A stretch of 64,000 bases of DNA from the NCBI GenBank assembly GCA_003963455.1, contig RXJA01000093.1:49571-113570 (forward strand), read 5' to 3'. Origin of the DNA: Hyphomicrobiales bacterium. Its GTDB lineage: Bacteria > Pseudomonadota > Alphaproteobacteria > Rhizobiales > Rhizobiaceae. The notes beneath the pieces were generated by a model that saw only the letters and a list, made by a program, of their open reading frames with translations, had not been told where the DNA came from and did no database searches. Below, in pieces: positions 1 through 8,035 of the stretch. The translations under genes and the position numbers were made by a program. Within the stretch, counting starts at the first letter, position 1, and every line of letters starts with the position of its first letter.

Positions 1-626
1 TCGCTTTGAAGATCTATCGCCGAGTTTAACAGACTTCCCTCAACACGCGTCCCCTTGTCCTCCCTCGCTAGACGCACCAGCGCGCCAACGATACCAAGAG
101 CAAGCAATGCGCCGCCATGCTGGTCGACAATTGTAGACCCGATCGGGACCGGGCCAATACCTTGTCCTCCGGTAGCGCTCATGAGCCCAAACCTCGCCTG
201 AGCAAGCAGATCCTGACCGGGTTTTTCAACCAGAGGGCCGCTGGATCCATATCCACTGGCGGAGGCAAAGATCAGCTTGGGATTGAGTTGGTTGAGCTTC
301 TGTTGGTCAAAACCTAGTTTAGCAAAAACTCCCGGCCGGAAATTCTCAACGACTACGTCAGCCGAGGCTATCAGCCGTTCTGCGACCTCCTTCCCGTGCT
401 CGTGCTTGAGATCAATTGCCACCGAGCGCTTGTTACGATTTGCGGATAGGTAGAATCCGCTGATTCCGCCTACATAAACATCCGCCCCCGACCATTTCCG
501 CTCATAAGCGCCCTGCAGCGGTTCGACTTTGATAACGTCTGCCCCCATATCGGCTAAATACTGATCGCAAGCCGGTCCTTGAAGAAAATGGCAAAAGCTG
601 ACGATCTTCACACCGTTAAGCAGCAT
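1..626 (-). CDS. CaiB/BaiF family (class III) CoA transferase, 3' end cut by window
   Basis: The first 208 or so residues of a class III CoA transferase are visible. These enzymes move CoA between carboxylic acids in the cytoplasm. The N-terminus shows the family pattern (GPACDQYLADMGADVIKVEP at about residues 17-36, VENFRPG at about 93-99). The Asp of STIVDQHGG, near residue 168, sits where the catalytic aspartate of formyl-CoA transferase is expected. The start at 626 follows a GAGAGA ribosome-binding site; 638 is an in-frame alternative. It is the last visible gene of the minus-strand ABC importer/CoA transferase operon but is separated from the binding-protein gene by a hairpin and an operator-like palindrome, so it may also be regulated separately. 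The acid substrate cannot be read from the sequence. Confidence 0.85.
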   Translation of the reverse strand, partial: MLLNGVKIVSFCHFLQGPACDQYLADMGADVIKVEPLQGAYERKWSGADVYVGGISGFYLSANRNKRSVAIDLKHEHGKEVAERLIASADVVVENFRPGVFAKLGFDQQKLNQLNPKLIFASASGYGSSGPLVEKPGQDLLAQARFGLMSATGGQGIGPVPIGSTIVDQHGGALLALGIVGALVRLAREDKGTRVEGSLLNSAIDLQS

Positions 627-643
627 ATTCTCTCTCATCAATT

Positions 644-661
644 TGTGAAAACGATTTCACA
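644..661. promoter_or_regulatory. LacI-family-type operator palindrome
   Basis: TGTGAAAACGATTTCACA has 7-base perfect arms around a central CG, the usual form of LacI/GalR-family operators. It lies 6-18 bases upstream of the two possible starts of the CaiB-type gene. Its 12-base core GAAAACGATTTC recurs exactly at 38131. No classical LacI-family regulator gene lies nearby; the only LacI-type HTH in the window is in the kinase fusion at 38200. Confidence 0.6.
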
Positions 662-692
662 CGCGCCATCAAAGCTGTCAAGAATTCAAAGT

Positions 693-724
693 CGACGGGC
701 GCCACATTGCCGTGGCGCCCGTCG
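693..724 (-). terminator. Strong hairpin after the binding-protein gene
   Basis: A perfect 13-base inverted repeat (CGACGGGCGCCAC and its complement, 6-base loop) lies directly downstream of the binding-protein stop. On the minus strand it is followed by only a short T tract, so it may be a weak terminator, an attenuator before the CoA transferase gene, or a 3' stabiliser of the binding-protein message. Confidence 0.6.
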
Positions 725-731
725 CCCGCGG

Positions 732-1730
732 TCAAAGCTTGGGAGGAGTCATCAACGCTTCAACGGCAGGATCGCCCTTCGTCAGGATCTTTACGCCGGT
801 GTCGAGATCAGCTGTCGGAACCTGGCCAAAGCCCGGATTTGTCATGCTGTCGAACTGGGTCGGATGAGCGGCCGACCAGAGCTGCCAAAAGGACTGTACG
901 CCCATCATGTATGGGTTCTGGGCTACCGTCATGGTGAAATCGCCATCTTGAACGCCCTGTAGGATAGGCACGTCGATCGCCCAGGCAACGACGTCGACTC
1001 TGTTGTCGCCCTGGTCGCGGCCGACATTGCGTGTCGCGGCCAAGGCTCCCGTCGCCGGATTGCCGTGGGCGCAGAAGATCACATTGATTTCGGGGTTCGC
1101 CTGAAGCATCGCGGTGTTGACGGTCTCGGCCTTCTGCAGGTCCCCCTCGTCATTGACTTCGGTGACGATCTTGGCGCCCGGAGCAACAGAGGCTAGACCG
1201 GCTTTGAACCCTTGGATGCGTTGGTTGACCGCGTCGTTGCCTGCGAACAACGAGATGCCAGCACGAGCCTTGTCCCCGTGCTTGTCGCCGATTGCCTTCC
1301 CTGCAGCAAAGCCAGCATTGAAGTTGTTGGTACCCACAAAAAGCAGTCGCTTCGATTTTGGCGAGTCGGAATCGAAGGTCAGCACCGGCACCTTTTTCTG
1401 CATCGCAGCGTTGATCGAGGTGACAAGCGTATCAGCATCACCAGCGGTCACGGCGATGCCTTTGACGCTCTTGGCGACGAGTTGGTCAACAGCTCGCGCC
1501 TCAGCCGAGGCGTCCCAATCTGCGGGACCCTGTAGTTCGGTTGTCGCGCCGACGGTCTTGGCAGCATCCTGGAAGCCGGCATAAGCCCAGTTGAAGAACT
1601 CCGACCCTTTTAGGAACACCACCATAGCATAGTGCTCCTTTCCTTCCTGCGCATGAGCCGGGGCAGCCGCGAGCGTTGCGGCAACCCCGCATGTCAACGC
1701 GATGGCAAGCAATTTCCGTATAGATTTCAT
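732..1730 (-). CDS. Periplasmic sugar-type ABC substrate-binding protein (RbsB-like)
   Basis: A 332-residue periplasmic binding protein of the Peripla_BP_4 (ribose/galactose) class. It has a clear Sec signal peptide (KSIRKLL followed by a hydrophobic stretch, cleavage after AHA near residue 27). The two-lobe fold is suggested by VDQLVAKSVKGIAVTAGD, TFDSDSPKSKRLLFVGT and INVIFCAHGNPATGALAA. It overlaps the upstream permease gene by 4 bases and belongs to the importer encoded up to 5255. Ribose-type binding proteins bind many sugars and polyols, and the flanking CoA transferases suggest an acid or a sugar-derived acid instead. The ligand is unknown. Confidence 0.9.
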   Translation of the reverse strand: MKSIRKLLAIALTCGVAATLAAAPAHAQEGKEHYAMVVFLKGSEFFNWAYAGFQDAAKTVGATTELQGPADWDASAEARAVDQLVAKSVKGIAVTAGDADTLVTSINAAMQKKVPVLTFDSDSPKSKRLLFVGTNNFNAGFAAGKAIGDKHGDKARAGISLFAGNDAVNQRIQGFKAGLASVAPGAKIVTEVNDEGDLQKAETVNTAMLQANPEINVIFCAHGNPATGALAATRNVGRDQGDNRVDVVAWAIDVPILQGVQDGDFTMTVAQNPYMMGVQSFWQLWSAAHPTQFDSMTNPGFGQVPTADLDTGVKILTKGDPAVEALMTPPKL

Positions 1731-2764
1731 GTTCCTTCTCCCTTTGTTGTAGGTCTGGCTGCGATTTGATTCATCTTTGCCTCGCGTATGCTCAACAGCG
1801 ACCAGACGTTCTGGCGTTGGATGAATCTGCTCAGGAGGACGGCGACGAGGAGCATCAGACCGTTGACCACGTCGTACCAGAAGGGATTTACGGCCGATGT
1901 CACGAAGGCATTGTGCACGACCGCAAGGAATATCACTCCCAGAACCGTACCCCCGATGGTTCCGCTGCCGCCATTAATGTTGGCTCCGCCAATCGCGACG
2001 GCAGCAATTGCCTTGAGTTCTGCCAGGTTGCCGTGACCCCAGTGAGCGGCACCGTAGCGGGCTGCCGCCATAACCCCGGCTGCCCCAGCAAGTAAGGCGG
2101 ACAATGTGTAGATGACGATCTTCACCCGATTAACGTTTATGCCTGACAGCCGGGCGGACCGCTCGCCGCCGCCAATAACGTAGAGCTGACGCAGATATCG
2201 GTGATGCGCCAGCATGACTCCGAGGAGAACGGCGGCCACGATGAAGAACAGAATTGGTATTGGTAAGCCGAGAACGTTTCCGGTTCCGAGGAACAGAAAT
2301 GCATCGGAGAACCCTGAAATTGAACGGCCGTCCGTGATGGCGAGATTAACGCCGCGAACGGTCAGCAGCGTGCCCATTGTGATAATCAGCGGATGAACTC
2401 GAATGCCAACGATCAACAAGCCGTTGAGAGCGCCGATCGACGCGCAGGCGAGCAGAGTCAAGACAATCGACGGAACGATCGGCATGCCGTATTCGACCAT
2501 TAGTTTCGCGACAAGTATTTCAGCGAAGGCAAACACAGAGGCCACCGAGAGGTCGATGCCCCCGGCGATGATCACGAAAGTCATGCCAAGCGCCATGATG
2601 CCTTCGAACACCATGTTCATCGCCAACACTTCGAGGTTAGCTTCGCTTAAGACGTTGCCGAAACTGGCGTGGACACCGAGGATAACCGCCACTGTGACAG
2701 CTGAGAGCGCGAGATACTGAATAAGTGCGACATTGGCGCCCAATTTTTTGAAGAGGTTTGTCAT
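1727..2764 (-). CDS. Sugar-type ABC transporter permease (RbsC family), copy 1
   Basis: A hydrophobic inner-membrane protein of about 345 residues with 8-10 predicted segments and the RbsC-type loop AIAAVAIGGANINGGSGTIGG near the C-terminus, which contacts the ATPase in this family. IIAGGIDLSV near the second segment is also typical. Start 2764 (MTNLF) lies just after the ATPase stop; 2788 is an in-frame alternative overlapping the ATPase gene. It is one of two permeases in the operon and probably forms a heterodimer with the product of 4260-5255. Confidence 0.9.
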   Translation of the reverse strand: MTNLFKKLGANVALIQYLALSAVTVAVILGVHASFGNVLSEANLEVLAMNMVFEGIMALGMTFVIIAGGIDLSVASVFAFAEILVAKLMVEYGMPIVPSIVLTLLACASIGALNGLLIVGIRVHPLIITMGTLLTVRGVNLAITDGRSISGFSDAFLFLGTGNVLGLPIPILFFIVAAVLLGVMLAHHRYLRQLYVIGGGERSARLSGINVNRVKIVIYTLSALLAGAAGVMAAARYGAAHWGHGNLAELKAIAAVAIGGANINGGSGTIGGTVLGVIFLAVVHNAFVTSAVNPFWYDVVNGLMLLVAVLLSRFIQRQNVWSLLSIREAKMNQIAARPTTKGEGT

Positions 2765-2771
2765 CTTTGTC

Positions 2772-4256
2772 TCACTGGCTCGCAGCATGGCTCATCACCG
2801 TTTCCTGGGTGACACGGCCAGTGCGGTTGTCGAGGTTGGCGACGACAGCCCCGTTGCGGAAGACAAGTAGCCGGTCGCTCATCCCGATGACTTCGGGCAT
2901 CTCGGACGAGACAAGGACAACGGCTATTCCTGATTCTGCCAACTGGCGAAGCTGAGCGTGGATCAGAGACTTCGCGCCCACATCAACGCCACGCGTCGGC
3001 TCGTCCACGATCAGCACCTTCGGCCGCGCGTCGAGCGCCTTAGCGAGCAAGACTTTTTGCTGGTTACCGCCAGAAAGATCCATCGCGCGTGCGCCTTCGT
3101 TCGGCGGGCGGATATCCATGGACTTGATGTATTCCAGCGCCTTGGCGCGTAGCCGCGCCCCAGACAAGAATCCGAAACGGTTTCCATAATTGGAGAGGGT
3201 GGACGCACCGATGTTCGCGGCCACGTCGTAGCCAAGGAAGAGGCCACTGCCCTTACGATCCTCGGAGACATAGACGATGCCTTTGGCAAGCGCGTCGCTC
3301 GGATCTGCGATATCTATCGCGTTGCCATCGAGGGTGAACGTTCCGGATGACCGGACGTCCGCATTGATCAATGCGCGCATCGCCTCGGTGCGGCCCGACC
3401 CGACCAGCCCCGCAACGCCTACTATCTCGCCCCGTCGCACGTCGAAGGTGAGATCGCGCACTGTCCCAAATTGCGAGACGCCTCGACAGGAAAAGACGAC
3501 GTCGCTGATCGTCGTTGCCTTCGGCGGAAACAGGTCCCCGAGATGGCGACCGACCATCATCTTGATGATTTGTTCCGTCGTCACGTCATCAATCGCGCTG
3601 GTCGCAACGTGGTGACCATCCCGAAAAACGGTGATCCGATCAGATATCTCGAACAACTCAGAAAGCTTGTGCGAGATAAAGACGATTCCGAGGCCCTTGG
3701 CCTTGAGATCGCGTACCACCACGAACAGTTCGGCAATCTCCTTCTCAGAGAGGGAGGATGTTGGCTCGTCCATGATGATCAGCTTGGCCTCGAGGGAGAT
3801 CGCCTTGGCCACCTCAACCAATTGCTGCATGCCTATGCTCAGGCTGCCCACGAGAGCTGCCGGGTCTATGTCGACTCCAATTCGCTCAAAGATCCTGCGC
3901 GCCTCGATCCGCATCCCGCGCCAATCGTTGAGGCCCAGTAAGCCGGTCATCTCATGGCGCAGGAAAATATTCTCAGCCACCGTAAGATTGGGCACCAAGC
4001 TAAGTTCCTGGTGAACGACGCTAATCCCGGCGCGCATCGCCTCAAGCGGATGGTCGAAATCGACCGCTGTGCCGTCAAAGGTAATAGTCCCGCTGTCGCG
4101 CCGCAGGATGCCTGCGATGATGTTGACGAGAGTTGATTTCCCTGCGCCGTTCTCGCCGATAAGGGCGTGGATCTCGCCGCTGCGCACGTCGAAGTCGACG
4201 CCGTGCAGCACGACGTTCCCAAAAAAGCTTTTGGTCACTGACTGAACACTCAGCAT
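2772..4256 (-). CDS. Sugar-type ABC transporter ATP-binding protein with two ATPase domains (RbsA/MglA family)
   Basis: A 494-residue cytoplasmic ATPase with two fused nucleotide-binding domains, the normal RbsA/MglA architecture. Domain 1 has Walker A GENGAGKST at 34-42, a modified signature LSIGMQQ and Walker B IIMDEPTSSL. Domain 2 has the usual degenerate P-loop GLVGSGRTE, signature LSGGNQQK and VLIVDEPTRGVD. It energises the importer formed with the permeases on either side and the binding protein at 732. It is 3 bases from the upstream permease gene. Confidence 0.93.
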   Translation of the reverse strand: MLSVQSVTKSFFGNVVLHGVDFDVRSGEIHALIGENGAGKSTLVNIIAGILRRDSGTITFDGTAVDFDHPLEAMRAGISVVHQELSLVPNLTVAENIFLRHEMTGLLGLNDWRGMRIEARRIFERIGVDIDPAALVGSLSIGMQQLVEVAKAISLEAKLIIMDEPTSSLSEKEIAELFVVVRDLKAKGLGIVFISHKLSELFEISDRITVFRDGHHVATSAIDDVTTEQIIKMMVGRHLGDLFPPKATTISDVVFSCRGVSQFGTVRDLTFDVRRGEIVGVAGLVGSGRTEAMRALINADVRSSGTFTLDGNAIDIADPSDALAKGIVYVSEDRKGSGLFLGYDVAANIGASTLSNYGNRFGFLSGARLRAKALEYIKSMDIRPPNEGARAMDLSGGNQQKVLLAKALDARPKVLIVDEPTRGVDVGAKSLIHAQLRQLAESGIAVVLVSSEMPEVIGMSDRLLVFRNGAVVANLDNRTGRVTQETVMSHAASQ

Positions 4257-4259
4257 CGC

Positions 4260-5255
4260 TTAGCGCCTCGTCCGATAGGTGCGTACTGCGTCGAAACCGA
4301 CTGCAGCTATGAGAACAAGGCCCACGGTGGCCTGCTGCCAGTTCGGGTTGCCGTTCAGGAGCACGAATCCGTTGCCGATGAGGGCGAGCATCAGCACACC
4401 GAGAAAGCTGCCGAGAATGCTGCCAGCGCCGCCAGCCATGCTGGCACCCCCAACGATCGCAGCAGCCAACGCCCGCAATTCTGCGCCAATGCCGTAGTTG
4501 GCATAACCGATGCGGTTCGCCGAGGTCATCAGCACTGCTGCCAGCCATACGAAAACGGCGGCGATCATGTAGGAGCCGATGACATAGCGATCGACCCTGA
4601 TGCCAGAGAGGTTCGCGGCTTCCGGGCTTTCCCCGACATAGAAGGCTCGGCGCAGGACCGCCCAGTGACCGAGAAGACCGGCGAAGACGGCAATGGTTGC
4701 AAGAACGATAATCAATGGCAGTGGAATGCCATAAAATCCGTTGCCGATCTGCAGACGAAATTCAAACCGGCCGAACTGAGTGAACCAGCGTTCGGCGCGC
4801 GGAAACGAGATGTACTGACCCGTGGTCAGAACTGTCGCAAATCCCCTCGCCACGGACATCATACCAAGCGTGACAAGGAACGGCAGGATGCCTCCCTTGG
4901 CCACCAGGAAACCGTTGATGAAGCCGCATATGAGTGCCACGCCCAGGCCAGTCGCCAGCGCCGGCACGACGGGCGTGCCTTCGCGCAGGAGAAGGGCCAT
5001 GACTACGGAGGCCAGCGCCATGACCGACCCGACCGACAGGTCAAGGCCGCGGACGATGAGCACCACCGTCATCGCCACTGCCAGGAGCAGATCGTAGGTC
5101 ATAAGCGAAAGAACGGCCTTGATGTTCGTCCAACTGGCAAATGCCTCCGGACTCATGACGGTAAGAAAGATGAAGATCGCCGCGTTGACGGCAACTAGCA
5201 GCATCTCCCTCGTTCCAATGGCACGGCGTAACACCGTGGAGCGCAACCAGCTCAT
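4260..5255 (-). CDS. Sugar-type ABC transporter permease (RbsC family), copy 2
   Basis: A 331-residue polytopic inner-membrane permease with the family elements VLIVRGLDLSVGSVMAL and AAAIVGGASMAGGAGSILG. The start at 5255 (MSWLRST) is chosen because GGGAGGAG is well placed 10 bases upstream; an in-frame start at 5315 lacks such a site. It is the first transporter gene of the operon, about 100 bases after the CoA transferase gene at 5354-6958. Confidence 0.9.
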   Translation of the reverse strand: MSWLRSTVLRRAIGTREMLLVAVNAAIFIFLTVMSPEAFASWTNIKAVLSLMTYDLLLAVAMTVVLIVRGLDLSVGSVMALASVVMALLLREGTPVVPALATGLGVALICGFINGFLVAKGGILPFLVTLGMMSVARGFATVLTTGQYISFPRAERWFTQFGRFEFRLQIGNGFYGIPLPLIIVLATIAVFAGLLGHWAVLRRAFYVGESPEAANLSGIRVDRYVIGSYMIAAVFVWLAAVLMTSANRIGYANYGIGAELRALAAAIVGGASMAGGAGSILGSFLGVLMLALIGNGFVLLNGNPNWQQATVGLVLIAAVGFDAVRTYRTRR

Positions 5256-5310
5256 CGAATAACAACTCCTCCCTGCGGCCCTAGGGCCTCGAACGCTTTT
5301 GCAGGTTCTC

Positions 5311-5328
5311 GCCACCGCAATCGGTGGC
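5311..5328 (-). other. Intercistronic hairpin
   Basis: Perfect 7-base arms (GCCACCG and CGGTGGC) with a CAAT loop, in the gap between the CoA transferase and permease genes. No T-run follows. It may set relative expression within the operon. Confidence 0.45.
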
Positions 5329-5353
5329 TGAATCCGCGATATTGTGGGCTGTT

Positions 5354-6958
5354 TCAGGCCGCAATCCGCCTCCCTGATCGCAGTCTCGGGTGGACTGGTG
5401 GCTCGGCGCCGGCGAGCTCAGCTAAAATCCCCATTGGGCCTGAACCGAAAAGCCTTTCGTCCATTGGCTTCAGCGACGCCGAGATCTTTGGCGCGAAATC
5501 CATCTGCGCGAGGATGTCGTTCTCAAGTGAGACGCGCTTAGCGATTTCAATCAGCTCGAGTTCGCCGTTGATTAATCGGAAAACCGCGCGCTCGGTAATA
5601 AACAGCACCTCCTGCCGTCGCTCGGCGGAATAGCGGCCGCTGAAGCTGACCTGGTTCACTGATTCGACGAACTTTCTGCTGCGGCCCTCGTTGACGATTT
5701 TTAGCCCGCCTTCCCCGCAGGCGACCTGCAGCCCGCCGGCCGTAAATGTGCCTGAGAACATCACTTTCTTGGCGTTCTGGCTGATGTTGACGAAGCCACC
5801 GACGCCGATGATCTTGTCGGCGAACCGGCTGATGTTGACATTGCCGTTGCGATCGATTTCCGCCGCGGACAAATAGGCGAGGTCGATGCCACCGCCGTCA
5901 TAGAAATCGAACTGGTACGGCTGGTCGATAAGCGCCGAGTAGTTGCGGCCGGCGCCGAAGTCGTAGCCATCCACTGGGATGCCACCGACAACCCCCTGCT
6001 CGTTCGTCAGCACAATATGGTCGAGTATCCCCTCCTCAGCCGCGATGAGCGGTAGCCCGGTAGAGATTCCCGAACCGATGTTGCAGATCGCTCCAGGGGT
6101 TAGCTCCAGGGCGCACCGCCGCGCAACAATCTTGCGGGCGTCCAGCGGCAGTTGCGGTAGCGATCCGACGGGAACGCGGATCTCGCCGGCATAAGCTGCG
6201 TCGTATTGAGTGCGGAAAGTCTGCGACTGGTCGGGCTCGACTATGACCGCGTCAACCAGCATGCCGGGAACCTTGACGGACTTACCCGGAAGCGAATCGC
6301 GGGCAGCCATCCGCTTCACTTGCGCGAGGACCAGGCCACCGGAATTACGGGTCGCCTGTGCCATTGACAACATCTCGCCGTAAACGGCCTCGTGCTCCAT
6401 CGAGATGTTGCCGTCCTCGTCCGCGGTGGTGCCGCGGATGAAGGCAACATCAATTTTGAACGGCTGGTAGAACATCCAATCACGATCGCCGAGGCGAATG
6501 ATCTCGACGAGCGGCTCGATGGCCGTTTCGCTTTGGCGGCCGCCGCCATGGCGCGGGTCTATGAACGTATTCAAACCGACATGTGTAATGAGCCCTGGTC
6601 GGCCAGCGGCGATCTCCCGGATCAGCTGCGACAGCGCCCCCTGCGGTAAAGTGTAGGCTTCGATCAAATTGGAAGCTGCCATGGCGGCGATTGGCGGCGA
6701 GTCAACAAAGGCGCCACATACGATGCGCTTCAACAGGCCGGGATGCGCAAATCTAGACGCGCCCTTACGATCACGGTCGCCGAGTCCGACCGGGTGTACG
6801 CAGCACAGATTGCGAGGCTGACGGGTCGCGAGGAAACGCTGCTCTACGGCTTCCATAAGAGCGTCCGGCACAGAATGCCCGCCGCCGGATCCTCCTATTA
6901 AAATTGTGTCGCCGTCCTCAACGAGAAGTGCCGCTTCGGCAGCCGATAGAATTTTCAT
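5354..6958 (-). CDS. Fused acyl-CoA:acetate/3-ketoacid CoA transferase (class I)
   Basis: A 534-residue class I CoA transferase in which alpha and beta halves are joined in one chain, as in YdiF and propionate CoA-transferase. The N-terminal half has the CoA-binding glycine loop LIGGSGGGHSVPDALM. In the C-terminal half, TNEQGVVGGIP contains the glutamate expected to form the glutamyl-CoA intermediate, and VGGFVNISQNAKKVMFSGTFTA is typical of the family. Length is normal. It is the first gene of the minus-strand operon, divergent from the enoyl-CoA hydratase gene, so the transported compound is probably activated as a CoA ester. Which acid is used is not decidable here. Confidence 0.9.
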   Translation of the reverse strand: MKILSAAEAALLVEDGDTILIGGSGGGHSVPDALMEAVEQRFLATRQPRNLCCVHPVGLGDRDRKGASRFAHPGLLKRIVCGAFVDSPPIAAMAASNLIEAYTLPQGALSQLIREIAAGRPGLITHVGLNTFIDPRHGGGRQSETAIEPLVEIIRLGDRDWMFYQPFKIDVAFIRGTTADEDGNISMEHEAVYGEMLSMAQATRNSGGLVLAQVKRMAARDSLPGKSVKVPGMLVDAVIVEPDQSQTFRTQYDAAYAGEIRVPVGSLPQLPLDARKIVARRCALELTPGAICNIGSGISTGLPLIAAEEGILDHIVLTNEQGVVGGIPVDGYDFGAGRNYSALIDQPYQFDFYDGGGIDLAYLSAAEIDRNGNVNISRFADKIIGVGGFVNISQNAKKVMFSGTFTAGGLQVACGEGGLKIVNEGRSRKFVESVNQVSFSGRYSAERRQEVLFITERAVFRLINGELELIEIAKRVSLENDILAQMDFAPKISASLKPMDERLFGSGPMGILAELAGAEPPVHPRLRSGRRIAA

Positions 6959-7061
6959 TCACGTCCCCGTTCCGAGCTATTTGCTGGTCTCTCCTATAAA
7001 CGAGCGAACCTATGCATAAGTCAATAGCTGTCAGACAGGTGACGATGGACAAGACACTTTT

Positions 7062-7083
7062 CGCATAAGTAATTGTTTATACG
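7062..7083. promoter_or_regulatory. Imperfect inverted repeat in divergent intergenic region
   Basis: Arms CGCATAA and TTATACG match at 6 of 7 positions around an 8-base AT-rich spacer. Together with the repeat at 7134 it has the same arm length and spacing, which suggests two sites for one dimeric regulator, possibly the TetR protein encoded at 9703. Confidence 0.35.
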
Positions 7084-7133
7084 TCACTTTCTAGCCATAG
7101 CCAACAGCTTAAGGCCAAATACGGCCACAAAAT

Positions 7134-7155
7134 AAACTTATTGGAAGGTAAGTTT
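7134..7155. promoter_or_regulatory. Perfect inverted repeat upstream of the enoyl-CoA hydratase promoter
   Basis: Arms AAACTTA and TAAGTTT are perfect complements around an 8-base spacer and end 5 bases before a candidate -35 box. The position fits an operator controlling one or both divergent operons. Confidence 0.5.
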
Positions 7156-7160
7156 TTTTG

Positions 7161-7190
7161 TTGACGCTCCGCTCCGCCGGACGCTAAGGT
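7161..7190 (+). promoter_or_regulatory. Candidate sigma-70 promoter for the plus-strand genes
   Basis: TTGACG, 18 bases, then TAAGGT, about 25 bases upstream of the enoyl-CoA hydratase start. The -35 box is good and the -10 box is fair. Confidence 0.45.
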
Positions 7191-7214
7191 CAGGCCTCTT
7201 AAAAGGGGATGAGG

Positions 7215-7967
7215 ATGTCGGATTTTGTTTGCCTAGATCAGATAGACGGAACTGCGGAGATCATGCTGAAAAGGCCCTCCAAATTGAACGCCGTTACCGC
7301 TGAGATGGCCTCGGCGCTCGTCGACATAAGCCGAGTGGTCGACGACGATCCAACCGTGAAGGTAGTTCTGCTACATGGAGAAGGCAGCAAAGCGTTCTGT
7401 GCGGGCAGCGACTTGAATTCCTTGGCGCAATATCCGTCCCTTTGGGCATACAGAAATCGCAAAGAGTATTCGGCGGCTTTTAGACATTTGAGAAAGCCGC
7501 TAGTAGCCGTTCTTCACGGATGGTCACTAGGCGGGGGTGCGGAGATGGCGTTGTCGGCGGACATCAGGATCGCGGAGTCGAACGTAAAAATCGGCTTCCC
7601 TGAGATCAAGCGAGGCTGGGTAGGCGGAGGTGCCGCGACCCAACTCTTGCCCCGCATCGTTGGTTATGGAGCCGCAATGAAATTGTTGCTGACCGGCGAT
7701 CACATTGAGGCATCAGAGGCAAAACGGCTCGGCTTGGTCGAAGAGGTCGTAGAAATCGGTCAGGGTCTGGCCCGGGGGCGAGCGATCTGCTCACAGTTAT
7801 GCGAATTCAGATCTGTTGCGCTAGAAGCAATGAAGTCGGCTGTACGAGCGTCCTTATCTATGCCCTTGGAAGCTGGGGCGCAGTATGAAAACGAGATGAC
7901 TACTCTTTGCTTCGCCGAGGGGCGACACAAAGACGGGATAGACGAGTTCTTCAGTCGTCGGCGGTAG
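7215..7967 (+). CDS. Enoyl-CoA hydratase/isomerase (crotonase) family protein
   Basis: A 250-residue crotonase-fold enzyme. AFCAGSDL and the oxyanion-hole segment GWSLGGGAEMALSADIRIA are clear, and FPEIKRGWVGGG carries the usual catalytic-region glutamate. Such enzymes hydrate or isomerise enoyl-CoA thioesters. The start at 7215 is preferred because AAGGGG lies 6 bases upstream; an ATG at 7209 is too close to that site. Together with the divergently encoded CoA transferases it suggests that the imported compound is degraded as a CoA ester. Confidence 0.9.
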   Translation: MSDFVCLDQIDGTAEIMLKRPSKLNAVTAEMASALVDISRVVDDDPTVKVVLLHGEGSKAFCAGSDLNSLAQYPSLWAYRNRKEYSAAFRHLRKPLVAVLHGWSLGGGAEMALSADIRIAESNVKIGFPEIKRGWVGGGAATQLLPRIVGYGAAMKLLLTGDHIEASEAKRLGLVEEVVEIGQGLARGRAICSQLCEFRSVALEAMKSAVRASLSMPLEAGAQYENEMTTLCFAEGRHKDGIDEFFSRRR

Positions 7968-8035
7968 CTGTCTTCAAGATCGAATACTCGTTCATGCCGG
8001 ATTTCTATAATTCAACAAGCTTTAAACGGCGGGAA

